A stretch of DNA of 19,010 nucleotides, taken from DATFRX01 sp035630615 (GTDB taxonomy: Bacteria; Actinomycetota; Actinomycetes; Propionibacteriales; Nocardioidaceae). The position numbers and the translations under genes were made by a program. Below, one piece after another: positions 6,940 through 14,574 of this stretch. The notes under the pieces are model-generated. The model saw only the letters and a list, made by a program, of their open reading frames with translations, was not told where the DNA came from and ran no database searches. The DNA lies in the NCBI GenBank assembly GCA_035630615.1, contig DASQKI010000090.1:1-19010 (forward strand), read 5' to 3'. Numbering within the stretch: the stretch's first letter is position 1; every line of letters starts with the position of its first letter.

Positions 6940-7937
6940 CGTCCGGCTACGACGTCCACGACCACGAACGGTTCGACCGGCCCGGACGTCGCAGCCGCCC
7001 GCGTACGAAGCAGCGTCCCGCCCACGAGGACGCCCGCCTGGCCCGTGTGATCACCATCGACCGGGGTCGCTACACGCTGCTGCTCGACGACGCCGACGTC
7101 GATGGGCTCGTCATGGCGATGAAGGCTCGTGCTCTCGGACGCGGCAGCATCGTGGTCGGCGACGACGTCCGTGTGGTCGGTGACGTCAGCGGCGCCGACG
7201 GGACGCTGGCCCGCATCGTCCGGGTCGAGCCGCGCCGGACCGTGCTACGTCGGACGGCCGACGACGACGATCCGATCGAGCGGGTCGTCGTGGCCAACGC
7301 CGACCAGTTGGTGATCGTCGTGGCGCTGGCCGATCCGGAGCCGCGGCCGCGCCTGATCGACCGGTGTCTGGTCGCCGCCTACGACGCCGGCATGGACCCG
7401 CTGCTCTGCCTGACCAAGGCCGATCTGCGCGCGAGCAACGAGGAGCTGGCGCGATACGAGCCGCTCGGCGTGCCGACCGTGACGACTCGCCAGGGCGGCA
7501 ACCTCGACGTCGTACGCGAGGCGCTGCGCGATCGGATCAGCGTCCTCGTCGGTCACAGCGGGGTCGGCAAGTCGACGCTCGTCAACGCGCTGGTGCCCGG
7601 CGCCGATCGGGTCACGAGCGGCGTCAACGTCGTAACCGGTCGGGGCCGACACACGTCGACGTCGGCGTACGCGCTGCGGCTGCCGTTCGGCGGCTGGATC
7701 GTCGACACACCAGGGATCCGGTCGTTCGGCCTCGCGCATGTCGAGCCCGACCACGTGCTGTCGGCCTTCGGCGACCTGGCTGAGGCCGCGACCGCTTGCC
7801 CCCGCGGCTGCACCCACACCGCCGACGAAGCCGAGTGCGGTCTCGACGCGGCCGTCGCCGCCGGTCAGATCTCAGCCGAGCGAGTCGACTCGTTCCGGCG
7901 CCTGCTCATCAGCCGCGAACAGCCCGTCGCCGACTGA
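6936..7937 (+). CDS. rsgA: Ribosome small subunit-dependent GTPase A
   Basis: 333 residues, a late 30S-assembly GTPase. The N-terminal OB-fold region spans about 35-105. The circularly permuted GTPase order is visible: G4 TKAD at 160-163 comes before G1 GHSGVGKSTLVN at 206-217, then the switch region with GRGRHTST at 235-242, and G3 DTPG at 257-260. The C-terminal zinc site is C288, C292, H294 and C301 in the CPRGCTHTADEAEC pattern. The GTG start overlaps the aroA stop by four bases, implying translational coupling. aroA-rsgA pairing is common in actinobacteria. The first 30 residues are basic and poorly conserved. Confidence 0.95.
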   Translation: MTSGYDVHDHERFDRPGRRSRPRTKQRPAHEDARLARVITIDRGRYTLLLDDADVDGLVMAMKARALGRGSIVVGDDVRVVGDVSGADGTLARIVRVEPRRTVLRRTADDDDPIERVVVANADQLVIVVALADPEPRPRLIDRCLVAAYDAGMDPLLCLTKADLRASNEELARYEPLGVPTVTTRQGGNLDVVREALRDRISVLVGHSGVGKSTLVNALVPGADRVTSGVNVVTGRGRHTSTSAYALRLPFGGWIVDTPGIRSFGLAHVEPDHVLSAFGDLAEAATACPRGCTHTADEAECGLDAAVAAGQISAERVDSFRRLLISREQPVAD

Positions 7938-7951
7938 GGCCGGAGTCGGCG

Positions 7952-8527
7952 CTACTGCAGGGATCCGATGCCGTAGTCAACATCGCCCGTCGGATTCCAT
8001 ACGGCCTTGGCGCCCTGCTCGCCGACGCGGACCGTCTGGACGCCGACCGCAACCGCGCCGACGATCACCAGGCCCGCGACGACGACGCGAACGATCGTGT
8101 CCAGGCGCGTCACACCCTCTTCGCCGACGTCGTCGTCGCTCTCGCGGGGGAAGGGCCCGGTTTCGCCGACCGGCCGCAGAACGTACGCGGCGATCCACAC
8201 GACGATGGTGAAGGCGATCACGATATAGAGCAGCTGGTTGCCGAGTTGCTGATGCCGATTGACGACGTCGGCAAGCTCGGTGTTCGCCGCGCCCGCGGGG
8301 ACCTGGGTCTTCTCGAAGTTCCGGCCGCTCAACACCGCCGCGTAGGCCGATCCCAATGCGGCGGCAGCGAGCAACACCATCGGCCATCGCAGCGCCGCAC
8401 GAAACCGCGGCACGAGAAACAGCACCGCGACCAGAGCGGTGAGCGGTATCAGCACGACGGTGGCGTGGACCACCAGCGGATGAAGAGGCAGACCACCGAT
8501 CTCTTTGGGTATCCAGTCCTCGGGCAT
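7952..8527 (-). CDS. DUF2231 four-helix membrane protein
   Basis: 191 residues. Hydrophobic segments lie near 18-40, 46-66, 96-118 and 145-166. The N-terminal LPLHPLVVHATVVLIPL block (His16, His21), a His at 92, and the C-terminal GAKAVW fit the DUF2231 family, whose function is unknown. The histidines have led to speculation about heme or metal binding, which the sequence alone cannot confirm. I prefer the ATG at 8525-8527, five bases after GAGGAGG, over the GTG six codons upstream. It is convergent with rsgA (14-base gap) and divergent from hisN. Confidence 0.85.
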   Translation of the reverse strand: MPEDWIPKEIGGLPLHPLVVHATVVLIPLTALVAVLFLVPRFRAALRWPMVLLAAAALGSAYAAVLSGRNFEKTQVPAGAANTELADVVNRHQQLGNQLLYIVIAFTIVVWIAAYVLRPVGETGPFPRESDDDVGEEGVTRLDTIVRVVVAGLVIVGAVAVGVQTVRVGEQGAKAVWNPTGDVDYGIGSLQ

Positions 8528-8608
8528 CCAGTCCTCCTCGCTCACGTCGATGATCCCAGCGGACCTACATCTGGCCTCGTCTGCCGCGCCGTACGGCCCG
8601 AGACAGAC

Positions 8609-8614
8609 TAGGGT
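8609..8614 (+). promoter_or_regulatory. -10 box of a leaderless hisN transcript
   Basis: TAGGGT ends six bases before the GTG start of hisN, and no Shine-Dalgarno sequence is present. No clear -35 hexamer is visible. Confidence 0.5.
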
Positions 8615-8620
8615 GCCCTC

Positions 8621-9487
8621 GTGGCCGCTTCCTTCACCGACGACCTGCGTTTAGCCCATGTACTGGCCGACGATGCCGAATCGATTGCGATGGACCGCTT
8701 TAAGTCGCTCGATTTGCACATTGTGACCAAACCAGACCTGACGCCGGTGACCGACGCGGATCAGGCCGTCGAGCAGGCGATTCGGCGGACGCTGGCCCGC
8801 GCCCGGCCGCGCGACGCCGTCCAGGGTGAGGAGCAGGGAACGTCGGGGTGGGGGCCGCGGCGGTGGGTCATCGACCCGATCGACGGCACGAAAAGCTTCG
8901 TACGCGGCGTCCCGGTCTGGGCGACACTGATCGCTCTCATGGTCGAGGACGAGGTGGTCGTGGGCTGCGTCTCGGCACCCAGTCTCGGTCGCCGGTGGTG
9001 GGCCAACAAGGGTGGCGGCGCCTGGACCGGCCGCTCTCTGATGCACGCCAAGGAGTGCCACGTCTCCGACGTCGACGACATCGCGGATGCGTCGTTCTCG
9101 TACTCCTCACTGGCCGGCTGGGAGGCGATCGGCCGGCAGGAAGCCTTCACGGCGCTGACCCGGCGCTGCTGGCGGACCCGGGCGTACGGCGACTTCTGGT
9201 CCTATGCGCTGGTCGCCGAGGGCGCGGTCGACATCGCGGCCGAGCCCGAGCTCGCGCTGCACGACATGGCGGCGCCCGAGGTGATCGTTCGCGAGGCCGG
9301 TGGCAAGTTCACCGGGCTCGACGGGCGACCCGGTCCGCACGGCCGCAACGCGCTGGCGACCAACGAGCGGCTGCACGACGCGGCGATGGCGTTCCTCGGC
9401 TACTTCCCCGACGACGACGGCGACGCCGAACGCGGCGACAACATCTCATCGCTCACAACGTCGCGTCGGTCGCCGGACTCGGAGTGA
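8621..9487 (+). CDS. hisN: Histidinol-phosphatase, inositol-monophosphatase family
   Basis: 288 residues, Mg-dependent phosphatase of the IMPase superfamily. Motifs: KPDLTPVTDAD at 37-47, Gly-Glu-Glu at 69-71, metal-binding WVIDPIDGTKSF at 82-93 (Asp85, Asp88), and HDMAAPEVIVREAGG at 214-228. The overall pattern, including the RSYGD-like RAYGDFWSY at 187-195, matches actinobacterial HisN, which dephosphorylates histidinol phosphate. Activity on inositol phosphates or other substrates cannot be excluded. The last ~25 residues are Asp/Ser-rich and overlap the convergent MFS gene by 35 bases. No other his gene is present. Confidence 0.88.
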   Translation: MAASFTDDLRLAHVLADDAESIAMDRFKSLDLHIVTKPDLTPVTDADQAVEQAIRRTLARARPRDAVQGEEQGTSGWGPRRWVIDPIDGTKSFVRGVPVWATLIALMVEDEVVVGCVSAPSLGRRWWANKGGGAWTGRSLMHAKECHVSDVDDIADASFSYSSLAGWEAIGRQEAFTALTRRCWRTRAYGDFWSYALVAEGAVDIAAEPELALHDMAAPEVIVREAGGKFTGLDGRPGPHGRNALATNERLHDAAMAFLGYFPDDDGDAERGDNISSLTTSRRSPDSE

Positions 9488-10709
9488 CGTCCGGCTCGAC
9501 GACGACACGTTCGAGATCGCGCACGGACTTCGACAGCAGAGTCGCGAATCCCAGCGCAATGTAGACGACGGCGCCGGCGACGACGACCCCCCGCTCGCCC
9601 CACACCGAGGCCAACGGTCCCACCAGGATCTGCCCGATCGGCAGCGCGATGAACGACCCGAACGCGTCGTAGGACCACACCCGCGAGAGCACGTCGCCAG
9701 GGATGTGTTCGTGCATCGCGGTCTGCCAGCCGATGCCGAAGACCTCGCCCCCGGCGCCGGCGATGAACGCGGTCGCCACCAACGCCATGGCCTGCGGCTC
9801 GAGCCCGAGCAGTGCCATCGGCAGGCCGAGCGCCGTCACGCCGATCATGCCGGCCCGCAAGGGATAGCGCAGGCTCACCCGCAACAGGATCAGGCTCATC
9901 ACGAAGAAGCCCACTGCCTCAGCGCTGATCACCAAGCCCCATTGCCCTTCGCCGATCGTGTCCTTGGCGACCGCGGGGCCGAGGGTGAACCAGACGCCGG
10001 CGTGGATCATGTTGAGGACGCCGAAGGCCACGACGACGACCCACACCCACGTACGCGACGTGAACTCCGACCAACCGACCCGGAGGTCGTGCAGCATCGA
10101 CGTACGTTCGGTCCGCTCCATCGTCGGGAGCCGGAGCCGTCCCATGCAGTACGCCGCGACGACGAAGCTGATCGCGTCGTACCCGATCGCCCACCCCGAA
10201 CCGACGGTGACGACGAGAAGGCCGGCGATGCTCGGCCCGACGACCATGGCGGCGTTGCGGGCGAAGGCGAGCATCGCGTTGGCCTGCTGCAGACTTCGGC
10301 GCTCGACCACCTGCGGGATCGCGCCCTGCAGAGCCGGGAAGGCGAACGCCATCAGTGTGCCGTTGGCGAACTCGAGCGCGATCAGCATCCAGAGCTCGGC
10401 ACCGCCGCTGATGAGCAGGGCGGCGACCGCACCCTGAGTGACGGCGGCGCCGATCTGCGAAATCTGCAGCACGAGGCTGCGGGACACGCGGTCGGCGATC
10501 ACACCGCCGACCAGCATGAGACCGGCCATCGGGATGCTGCGGGCGGCGAGGACCAAGCCGAGATCGGACACCTCGCCGGTCAGGTCGAGCACGGCGAACG
10601 CCAGAGCGATCGGCGCCATGGCGTTGCCGAACAGCGACGCCGCTCGTCCGAAGAAGAACCAGCGAAACGGCGCCGTACGCAGCGGTGCCAGCGAGTCGGC
10701 GAACGTCAC
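9453..10709 (-). CDS. MFS exporter (EntS/MFS_3-like)
   Basis: 418 residues with 10-12 hydrophobic segments along the whole length. Early features are FRWFFFGRAASLFGNAMAPIALAFAVLDLTG (helix 1) and the loop GGVIADRVSRS, which matches MFS motif A between helices 2 and 3. The profile resembles the EntS-like MFS_3 efflux group. The substrate is unknown. The GTG start overlaps the stop of the ArsR gene by four bases (GTGA), so the regulator and pump are co-translated; a GGGGGAG ribosome site precedes it. The 3' end overlaps hisN. Confidence 0.88.
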   Translation of the reverse strand: MTFADSLAPLRTAPFRWFFFGRAASLFGNAMAPIALAFAVLDLTGEVSDLGLVLAARSIPMAGLMLVGGVIADRVSRSLVLQISQIGAAVTQGAVAALLISGGAELWMLIALEFANGTLMAFAFPALQGAIPQVVERRSLQQANAMLAFARNAAMVVGPSIAGLLVVTVGSGWAIGYDAISFVVAAYCMGRLRLPTMERTERTSMLHDLRVGWSEFTSRTWVWVVVVAFGVLNMIHAGVWFTLGPAVAKDTIGEGQWGLVISAEAVGFFVMSLILLRVSLRYPLRAGMIGVTALGLPMALLGLEPQAMALVATAFIAGAGGEVFGIGWQTAMHEHIPGDVLSRVWSYDAFGSFIALPIGQILVGPLASVWGERGVVVAGAVVYIALGFATLLSKSVRDLERVVVEPDVTPSPATDATL

Positions 10710-11248
10710 GACTCCCCCTCGTCGCTGGCTGGATTGGTCGGTCGCATCGGGAACAGGACGGCCGACATCGAGACCCGGATCGTGCCTTCGGAGCCGGGGG
10801 GCTTTGCTTCGGCGTGCAACCGATGCGACGCCTCGCCGGTCGTGTCGAGCACCTCGCGCCAGACGCCTGGGTCGACCCACATCTCGGCATCGGTGTAGTG
10901 GCTCATGCCTTGCCCCGCGTACTGCAGCCCGAAGCGGCGGACCATCTCGTTCGCGAGCGCCTGGACGTAGGGCTGCATGCCCGCTTCGTCGGCCGGCAGC
11001 TTCATCGGTGGCCTCTCCCATGGGTAGCGATAGAGCTTGGCCACGCCACCCCGGATCTTGCGCTCGCCGGCCTCTTCGATCAGGTCGACGGCCGCGAGCT
11101 GCCGCAGGTGGTACGACGCGTTCGCCTGGGTGATGTCGAGCTCGCGGGCGATGTCGGCCGCGCTCATCGACGCGCCGGTGAGCAGCGACAGGATCTGCAG
11201 CCGGGTCGGATGCGCCAGCGCCCGCAGCGAACTTACCTCCAAAGACAT
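10706..11248 (-). CDS. ArsR/HTH_20-type winged-helix transcriptional regulator
   Basis: 180 residues. The N-terminal SLRALAHPTRLQILSLL at 7-23 and HTH MSAADIARELDITQANASYHLRQL at 28-51, followed by a basic wing at 58-74, are characteristic of ArsR-like winged helices. No metal-binding Cys pair is seen. The C-terminal half (about 80-165) is an extension that may bind a small molecule exported by the downstream pump. The ATG follows a -10 box by seven bases, so the mRNA is probably leaderless. An inverted repeat between -35 and -10 suggests autorepression. Confidence 0.9.
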   Translation of the reverse strand: MSLEVSSLRALAHPTRLQILSLLTGASMSAADIARELDITQANASYHLRQLAAVDLIEEAGERKIRGGVAKLYRYPWERPPMKLPADEAGMQPYVQALANEMVRRFGLQYAGQGMSHYTDAEMWVDPGVWREVLDTTGEASHRLHAEAKPPGSEGTIRVSMSAVLFPMRPTNPASDEGES

Positions 11249-11255
11249 GTTTGGG

Positions 11256-11285
11256 AGTATGGACAGTTACGCCGCGTACTGTCAA
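11256..11285 (-). promoter_or_regulatory. Promoter with embedded operator for the ArsR-MFS operon
   Basis: On the minus strand, TTGACA (11285-11280) and CATACT (11261-11256) are 18 bases apart. The spacer carries an imperfect inverted repeat at 11262-11283, with arms GACAGTTACGC and GCGTACTGTC. The consensus -35 is the best in the window. A repressor bound there would block RNA polymerase; that the ArsR protein is this repressor is inference. Confidence 0.6.
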
Positions 11286-11309
11286 GCACTTCTTTGGCAG
11301 TGGCGGCGG

Positions 11310-12065
11310 TCAGGGGTCGGTGACATTGGCGCAGGGGTCCCCCACGCCAATAGGTTCGTCACTGGGGTCCCCCGCGCCAACAACCGATTGGCGCGATCCT
11401 CCCCAGTCGCGCCACCGGCCCAGCAGCAGCGGCGTCAGCAACAGCGCCGCGAGGTCGAACCAGCCGTATCCGCCGGCCGCCCCCGATGGCGGGTTGCCGA
11501 CCGGCACCCATCCGGTCGGGTCGTACGGCTGCCACGTCCAGGTGCCGAGGGCCGTGCCGACGATCTCGAGGTACGTCACGACGACGAAGGCACCGACGTA
11601 CAGCGGCCGCGACGGCCCCCACGCCAGGAAGCCGACGAGGCAGCAGAACCAAAACGCACCGAGCACATCGATCCGCGGCCCCAGGGTGAGACCCCACGCC
11701 GCGTACGCGCCACCCGCGACGACGACCGCCGCCACGCATCCGCGCAGGTGCTCGCGCACGAACGTGGACCGCCCGAGGCTCAACGCCGCGAGATAGACCA
11801 ATCCATGCCCGGGCGGCACATAGGCCGGCACGTTGTCGAAGCGGTAGACATAGACCTCGAGCAGCGGCGAAAACGTGTATTCGACCGCGGTCGCGAACAC
11901 GACGACGACCCCGGTCTGCACCCGCACCACGATCGACTCGCGGCGCAGCACCGCCAGGAGCAGCGCCCACGTGAGCACACCGAGCAGCCTCTGGACCGCC
12001 AGGCTGCCGTCGGAATCGACGATCAACACGAGGCTGATCCAGGCCATCACCGGCGCCGCAAGCAC
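11310..12065 (-). CDS. Integral membrane protein of unknown function
   Basis: 251 residues with about six or seven hydrophobic segments (roughly 8-16, 28-40, 50-62, 86-97, 109-126, 133-149, 155-172, 203-216). Conserved-looking motifs are EYTFSPLLEVYVYR (62-75), VPPGHGLVY (83-91), and GNPPSGAAGGYGWFD (190-204). Charged and proline residues inside membrane segments suggest an enzyme or carrier, but I cannot name a family. The GTG start follows GAGAGGATGCGAGG. The last 28 residues (224-251) are encoded by a cluster of palindromic repeats and are hydrophilic, so the original C-terminus may have been different. Confidence 0.7.
   Translation of the reverse strand: MLAAPVMAWISLVLIVDSDGSLAVQRLLGVLTWALLLAVLRRESIVVRVQTGVVVVFATAVEYTFSPLLEVYVYRFDNVPAYVPPGHGLVYLAALSLGRSTFVREHLRGCVAAVVVAGGAYAAWGLTLGPRIDVLGAFWFCCLVGFLAWGPSRPLYVGAFVVVTYLEIVGTALGTWTWQPYDPTGWVPVGNPPSGAAGGYGWFDLAALLLTPLLLGRWRDWGGSRQSVVGAGDPSDEPIGVGDPCANVTDP
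11325..11395. repeat. Palindromic repeat cluster (TTGGCG-GGGGTCCCC elements)
   Basis: A 27-base near-palindrome at 11325-11351 has arms ATTGGCG/CGCCAAT and core GGGGTCCCC. The unit GGGGTCCCC-C-R-CGCCAA recurs 30 bases later (11334-11350 and 11364-11380). The second copy forms a hairpin, CGCGCCAA/TTGGCGCG (11373-11380/11388-11395), with a 7-base loop. The cluster lies in the 3' end of a membrane-protein gene and just upstream of the ArsR promoter. It could be an interspersed repeat, or serve as a terminator for the upstream gene; there is no T-run. Confidence 0.75.
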
Positions 12066-12160
12066 CCTCGCATCCTCTCAGCTGGCGATGACGGTGCTGT
12101 CGGACGACGTCGAATCAACGTTAGGCTTCACAAATCGACCCCCGGGCGAGGGAGGACCAG

Positions 12161-12595
12161 ATGCGGATCAGCGACGTACTCCAGTCCAAGGGCAGCGCCG
12201 AAGTCGCGACGATACGGCCCGACGCGACCGTACGTGAGCTGCTGACTGAGCTCGCGACGCACAACGTCGGTGCGCTCGTCGTCAGCGAAGACGGCACCAG
12301 CGCCATCGGCATCGTGTCCGAGCGAGACGTCGTGCGCCACCTCAACGACGACGACGCGATCCTCGACGGACCGGTGTCGGCGATCATGACGACGTCGATC
12401 CGCGTCGGCGAGCCCGATGACAGCCTCGACCGGCTGATGAGCCTGATGACCGAGCATCGGGTACGGCACGTTCCCGTCGTCAAGGACGGCCAGCTCGTCG
12501 GCATCGTGAGCATCGGAGACGCCGTCAAACAGCGGCTCAGCCAACTCGAGTTCGAGCGCGACCAGCTCAACAAGTACGTCGCAGGCGCCCAGTAG
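12161..12595 (+). CDS. Tandem CBS-domain protein (Hrp1-like)
   Basis: 144 residues made of two CBS domains (about 1-60 and 74-134). The first contains VRELLTELATHNVGALVVSEDG and IGIVSERDVVRHL; the second contains LMTEHRVRHVPVVKDGQLVGIVSIGDAV. Stand-alone CBS pairs usually dimerise and bind adenosyl ligands. The layout is that of mycobacterial Hrp1 and many unnamed homologues. GGGAGGA sits 6-8 bases before the ATG. A possible -10 box TAGGCT lies at 12122-12127, about 33 bases upstream of the start. The short polar C-terminal helix (SQLEFERDQLNKYV) is typical of the group. Confidence 0.9.
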   Translation: MRISDVLQSKGSAEVATIRPDATVRELLTELATHNVGALVVSEDGTSAIGIVSERDVVRHLNDDDAILDGPVSAIMTTSIRVGEPDDSLDRLMSLMTEHRVRHVPVVKDGQLVGIVSIGDAVKQRLSQLEFERDQLNKYVAGAQ

Positions 12596-12678
12596 GGCAT
12601 GACCGCCGTCGCCGGGGTCGCGCTGGGCGGTTGGGTCTCAGTTTGAGCGTCGATTAGGGCCCGAGGGCACCCAGTCAA

Positions 12679-12692
12679 GGGACCAAAGACCC
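12679..12692 (+). promoter_or_regulatory. DosR/DevR-like box upstream of the alpha/beta hydrolase
   Basis: GGGACCAAAGACCC matches 12 of 14 positions of the mycobacterial dormancy box core GGGACTWWAGTCCC. It sits about 80 bases before the hydrolase start and downstream of a Hrp1-like CBS gene, a family in the DosR regulon of Mycobacterium. The match is by eye only. Confidence 0.35.
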
Positions 12693-12727
12693 CTCATCAC
12701 CCGGTGCAGAGATGCCAAGGTCGACCG

Positions 12728-12740
12728 AAAGGTCACCTTT
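12728..12740. promoter_or_regulatory. 13-base palindrome AAAGGT-C-ACCTTT, possible operator
   Basis: A perfect palindrome with one central base, 30 bases before the hydrolase ATG. It could be a repressor site for that gene. The factor is unknown. Confidence 0.35.
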
Positions 12741-12770
12741 TCAGGGCCGATCAGCGGCCGGGAGGACATC

Positions 12771-13595
12771 ATGGCTTCCGCGTATAACGACCAGGGGCCA
12801 GCCATTGACACGATCCTGCTCATCCACGGCCTGTGGCTCACGCCGCGCTGCTGGGAGCACTGGATCGGGCACTATGCCGACTCCGGTTTCAACGTCCTGG
12901 CCCCGGCATGGCCGGGGATGGAAGCCGAGGTGGAGGCGCTGCGCAAGGATCCGTCGGTGATGGAAGGTCTCAGCGTCGACGACGTGGCCGATCACTACGA
13001 CAAGGTGGTGCGCAACCTGAGCCGTCCACCCGTCTTGATCGGTCACTCGTTCGGCGGGCTGATCGTGCAGATCCTGCTCGATCGGGGCCTTGGAGCCGCC
13101 GGCGTCGCCCTCCATTCGGCGCCGGCCAAGGGCGTCTATCGCTTGCCGGCGTCCAGTGTGCGTTCGTCGTTCCCCGTCCTGCGCAACCCAGCCAACCGGA
13201 AGCGGACGGTCGCCCTGACGGCCGAGCAGTGGCACTACGCCTTCGCCAACACGCTCGACCGCACGGATTCTGCCGTCGCGTACGCCCGATATCACGTGCC
13301 AGCGCCGGGCCGACCGCTCTGGGAGGCCGCCACCGCCAACCTGCGACGTCGCTCACCGACTCGGGTCGACTTTCGCCACCACCGGGCGCCTCTGCTCATG
13401 ATCGCCGGCGGGGCCGATCGCACGGTGCCGGCCGCGATGTGCCGCGAAAACGCCAAGCGCTACCGCAAGTCCAGTGCCGTCACCGACTACCACGAGTTCC
13501 CGGATCGACCGCACTTCACCACGGGCGCACCCGGCTGGGAGGACGTCGCCGACTTCGCGCTGCGATGGGCTCAGTCGCGGCACGCCACCGTGTAG
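12771..13595 (+). CDS. Alpha/beta-hydrolase fold protein
   Basis: 274 residues, full-length fold without signal peptide. The oxyanion segment HGLWLTPRCWE is at 19-29, the nucleophile elbow GHSFGG at 91-96 with Ser93, the acid in GGADRTVP (Asp216), and the His in RPHF (His248). Residues 118-195 form a variable cap. The triad indicates an esterase, lactonase or similar hydrolase; the substrate is not predictable. GGGAGGAC before the ATG is a good ribosome binding site. It is convergent with the small gene that follows, 12 bases apart. Confidence 0.9.
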   Translation: MASAYNDQGPAIDTILLIHGLWLTPRCWEHWIGHYADSGFNVLAPAWPGMEAEVEALRKDPSVMEGLSVDDVADHYDKVVRNLSRPPVLIGHSFGGLIVQILLDRGLGAAGVALHSAPAKGVYRLPASSVRSSFPVLRNPANRKRTVALTAEQWHYAFANTLDRTDSAVAYARYHVPAPGRPLWEAATANLRRRSPTRVDFRHHRAPLLMIAGGADRTVPAAMCRENAKRYRKSSAVTDYHEFPDRPHFTTGAPGWEDVADFALRWAQSRHATV

Positions 13596-13607
13596 CCCCG
13601 CGAACGA

Positions 13608-13886
13608 TCAGCTGGCCTCGCCGCGGCGTCGACGGCGCCGGTCCTTGTCGATGGGACCGGTCGACGGGCCGAGCGAATCGAGATAGGCCTCGATCTCCTC
13701 GATGCCCTGTCGGGCCTCTTCCCGGACCCCGACATCGCTGTCATCGCGCAGGGCTTCGCGTCGCATGCTGGTCGCGATGCCCGAAGCACCGCACCACATC
13801 GAGCCCATGACGGTCAGGCTTTCCAACAGCATTCGCCCGGTGCGAACGAGCACGCTGCGAATCCAGGTCGCGGGTCGATCGCTCAC
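13608..13886 (-). CDS. Small hypothetical protein
   Basis: 92 residues, unrecognised. A mildly hydrophobic stretch at 18-38 (LLESLTVMGSMWCGASGIA) could be a weak membrane segment. It is followed by an acidic helix (EEARQGIEEIEAYLDSL) and a basic tail with six arginines. The GTG start is supported by GGAGG six bases upstream. Codon usage with high third-position GC supports coding. No known domain is visible. Confidence 0.65.
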   Translation of the reverse strand: MSDRPATWIRSVLVRTGRMLLESLTVMGSMWCGASGIATSMRREALRDDSDVGVREEARQGIEEIEAYLDSLGPSTGPIDKDRRRRRRGEAS

Positions 13887-13969
13887 CGCTCACCTCCGCG
13901 ATGTGCAACTCGCCTAGACCTACCGTACCGCTAACTACATAGCAGGAACATGGTGTGCCACGGCCGGGT

Positions 13970-14446
13970 TCAAAACAGCTCGTCGACGAGGCCTGCCAAC
14001 CGTCGAAGCAGCGGCACCGCGAGCGATCGCTCGGCCGGCGTCAGCAGGTCCCACGCCGCGGCGAACTGCTCGGCGACCACCGCGCGCTTGTCGGCGAGAA
14101 GCCGCTCGCCGCGCGAGGTCAGGGTGAGGACGCGGCGTCGGCCGTCGCCGTCGGACGTCGCCCGGGATACGAGGCCCTCACGCTCGAGCGAGCCGGCGCT
14201 TCGCGTCACGGTCGGCTGGCTCAACCCGGTGAGGGCGGCGATCGCACCGACGCCGTCGTGCCCGACCTCTTCGATCGCGTCCAGCAACACGAGCTGCGGC
14301 ACGGTGATGTCATCGAACAGTGGCTGCATCCTGCCCCGCGTGCGACGGGCCGCCGCGAGGAAGCTGAGCAGCGCGTTGGCGAAGTCGAGTGCCTCGTCCG
14401 ACGTGCCCCCATGTGCCAATCCGAGCAAGCGATCTGGGCGATCCAC
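13970..14446 (-). CDS. MarR-family transcriptional regulator
   Basis: 158 residues from the chosen GTG. The dimerisation helix lies at about 18-40. The winged HTH is VPQLVLLDAIEEVG...VGAIAALTGLSQPTVTRSAGSLEREGLVSR (49-95), with a wing DGDGRRRVLTLTSRG (99-113), and a C-terminal dimer helix with LTPAERSLAVPLLRRLAGLVDEL. The frame is open further upstream, but GTG at 14444-14446 follows GGAGGGGG at nine bases and begins just before the conserved part. A TTG at codon 7 is another option. It is divergent from the S51-like gene, with 128 bases between, and may regulate it. Confidence 0.85.
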   Translation of the reverse strand: MDRPDRLLGLAHGGTSDEALDFANALLSFLAAARRTRGRMQPLFDDITVPQLVLLDAIEEVGHDGVGAIAALTGLSQPTVTRSAGSLEREGLVSRATSDGDGRRRVLTLTSRGERLLADKRAVVAEQFAAAWDLLTPAERSLAVPLLRRLAGLVDELF

Positions 14447-14574
14447 CTGGCCATGCCCCCTCCGAGTCGCCAACCGATGCCGTCGATCCGACCGTACGCC
14501 TCTCGCCGGTTCCGCACCCCGAGAGATCCGACACGAGGCTCGCATTGTCGCCGAGACCCGCAATGATGGGGTCC

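Noticed and set aside
9453..11285. Single 610-codon minus-strand frame fusing a regulator region and the MFS protein
   Set aside because: The part before 10709 is out of frame with the true ArsR gene and has no homology features. The MFS starts at the GTG overlapping the ArsR stop.
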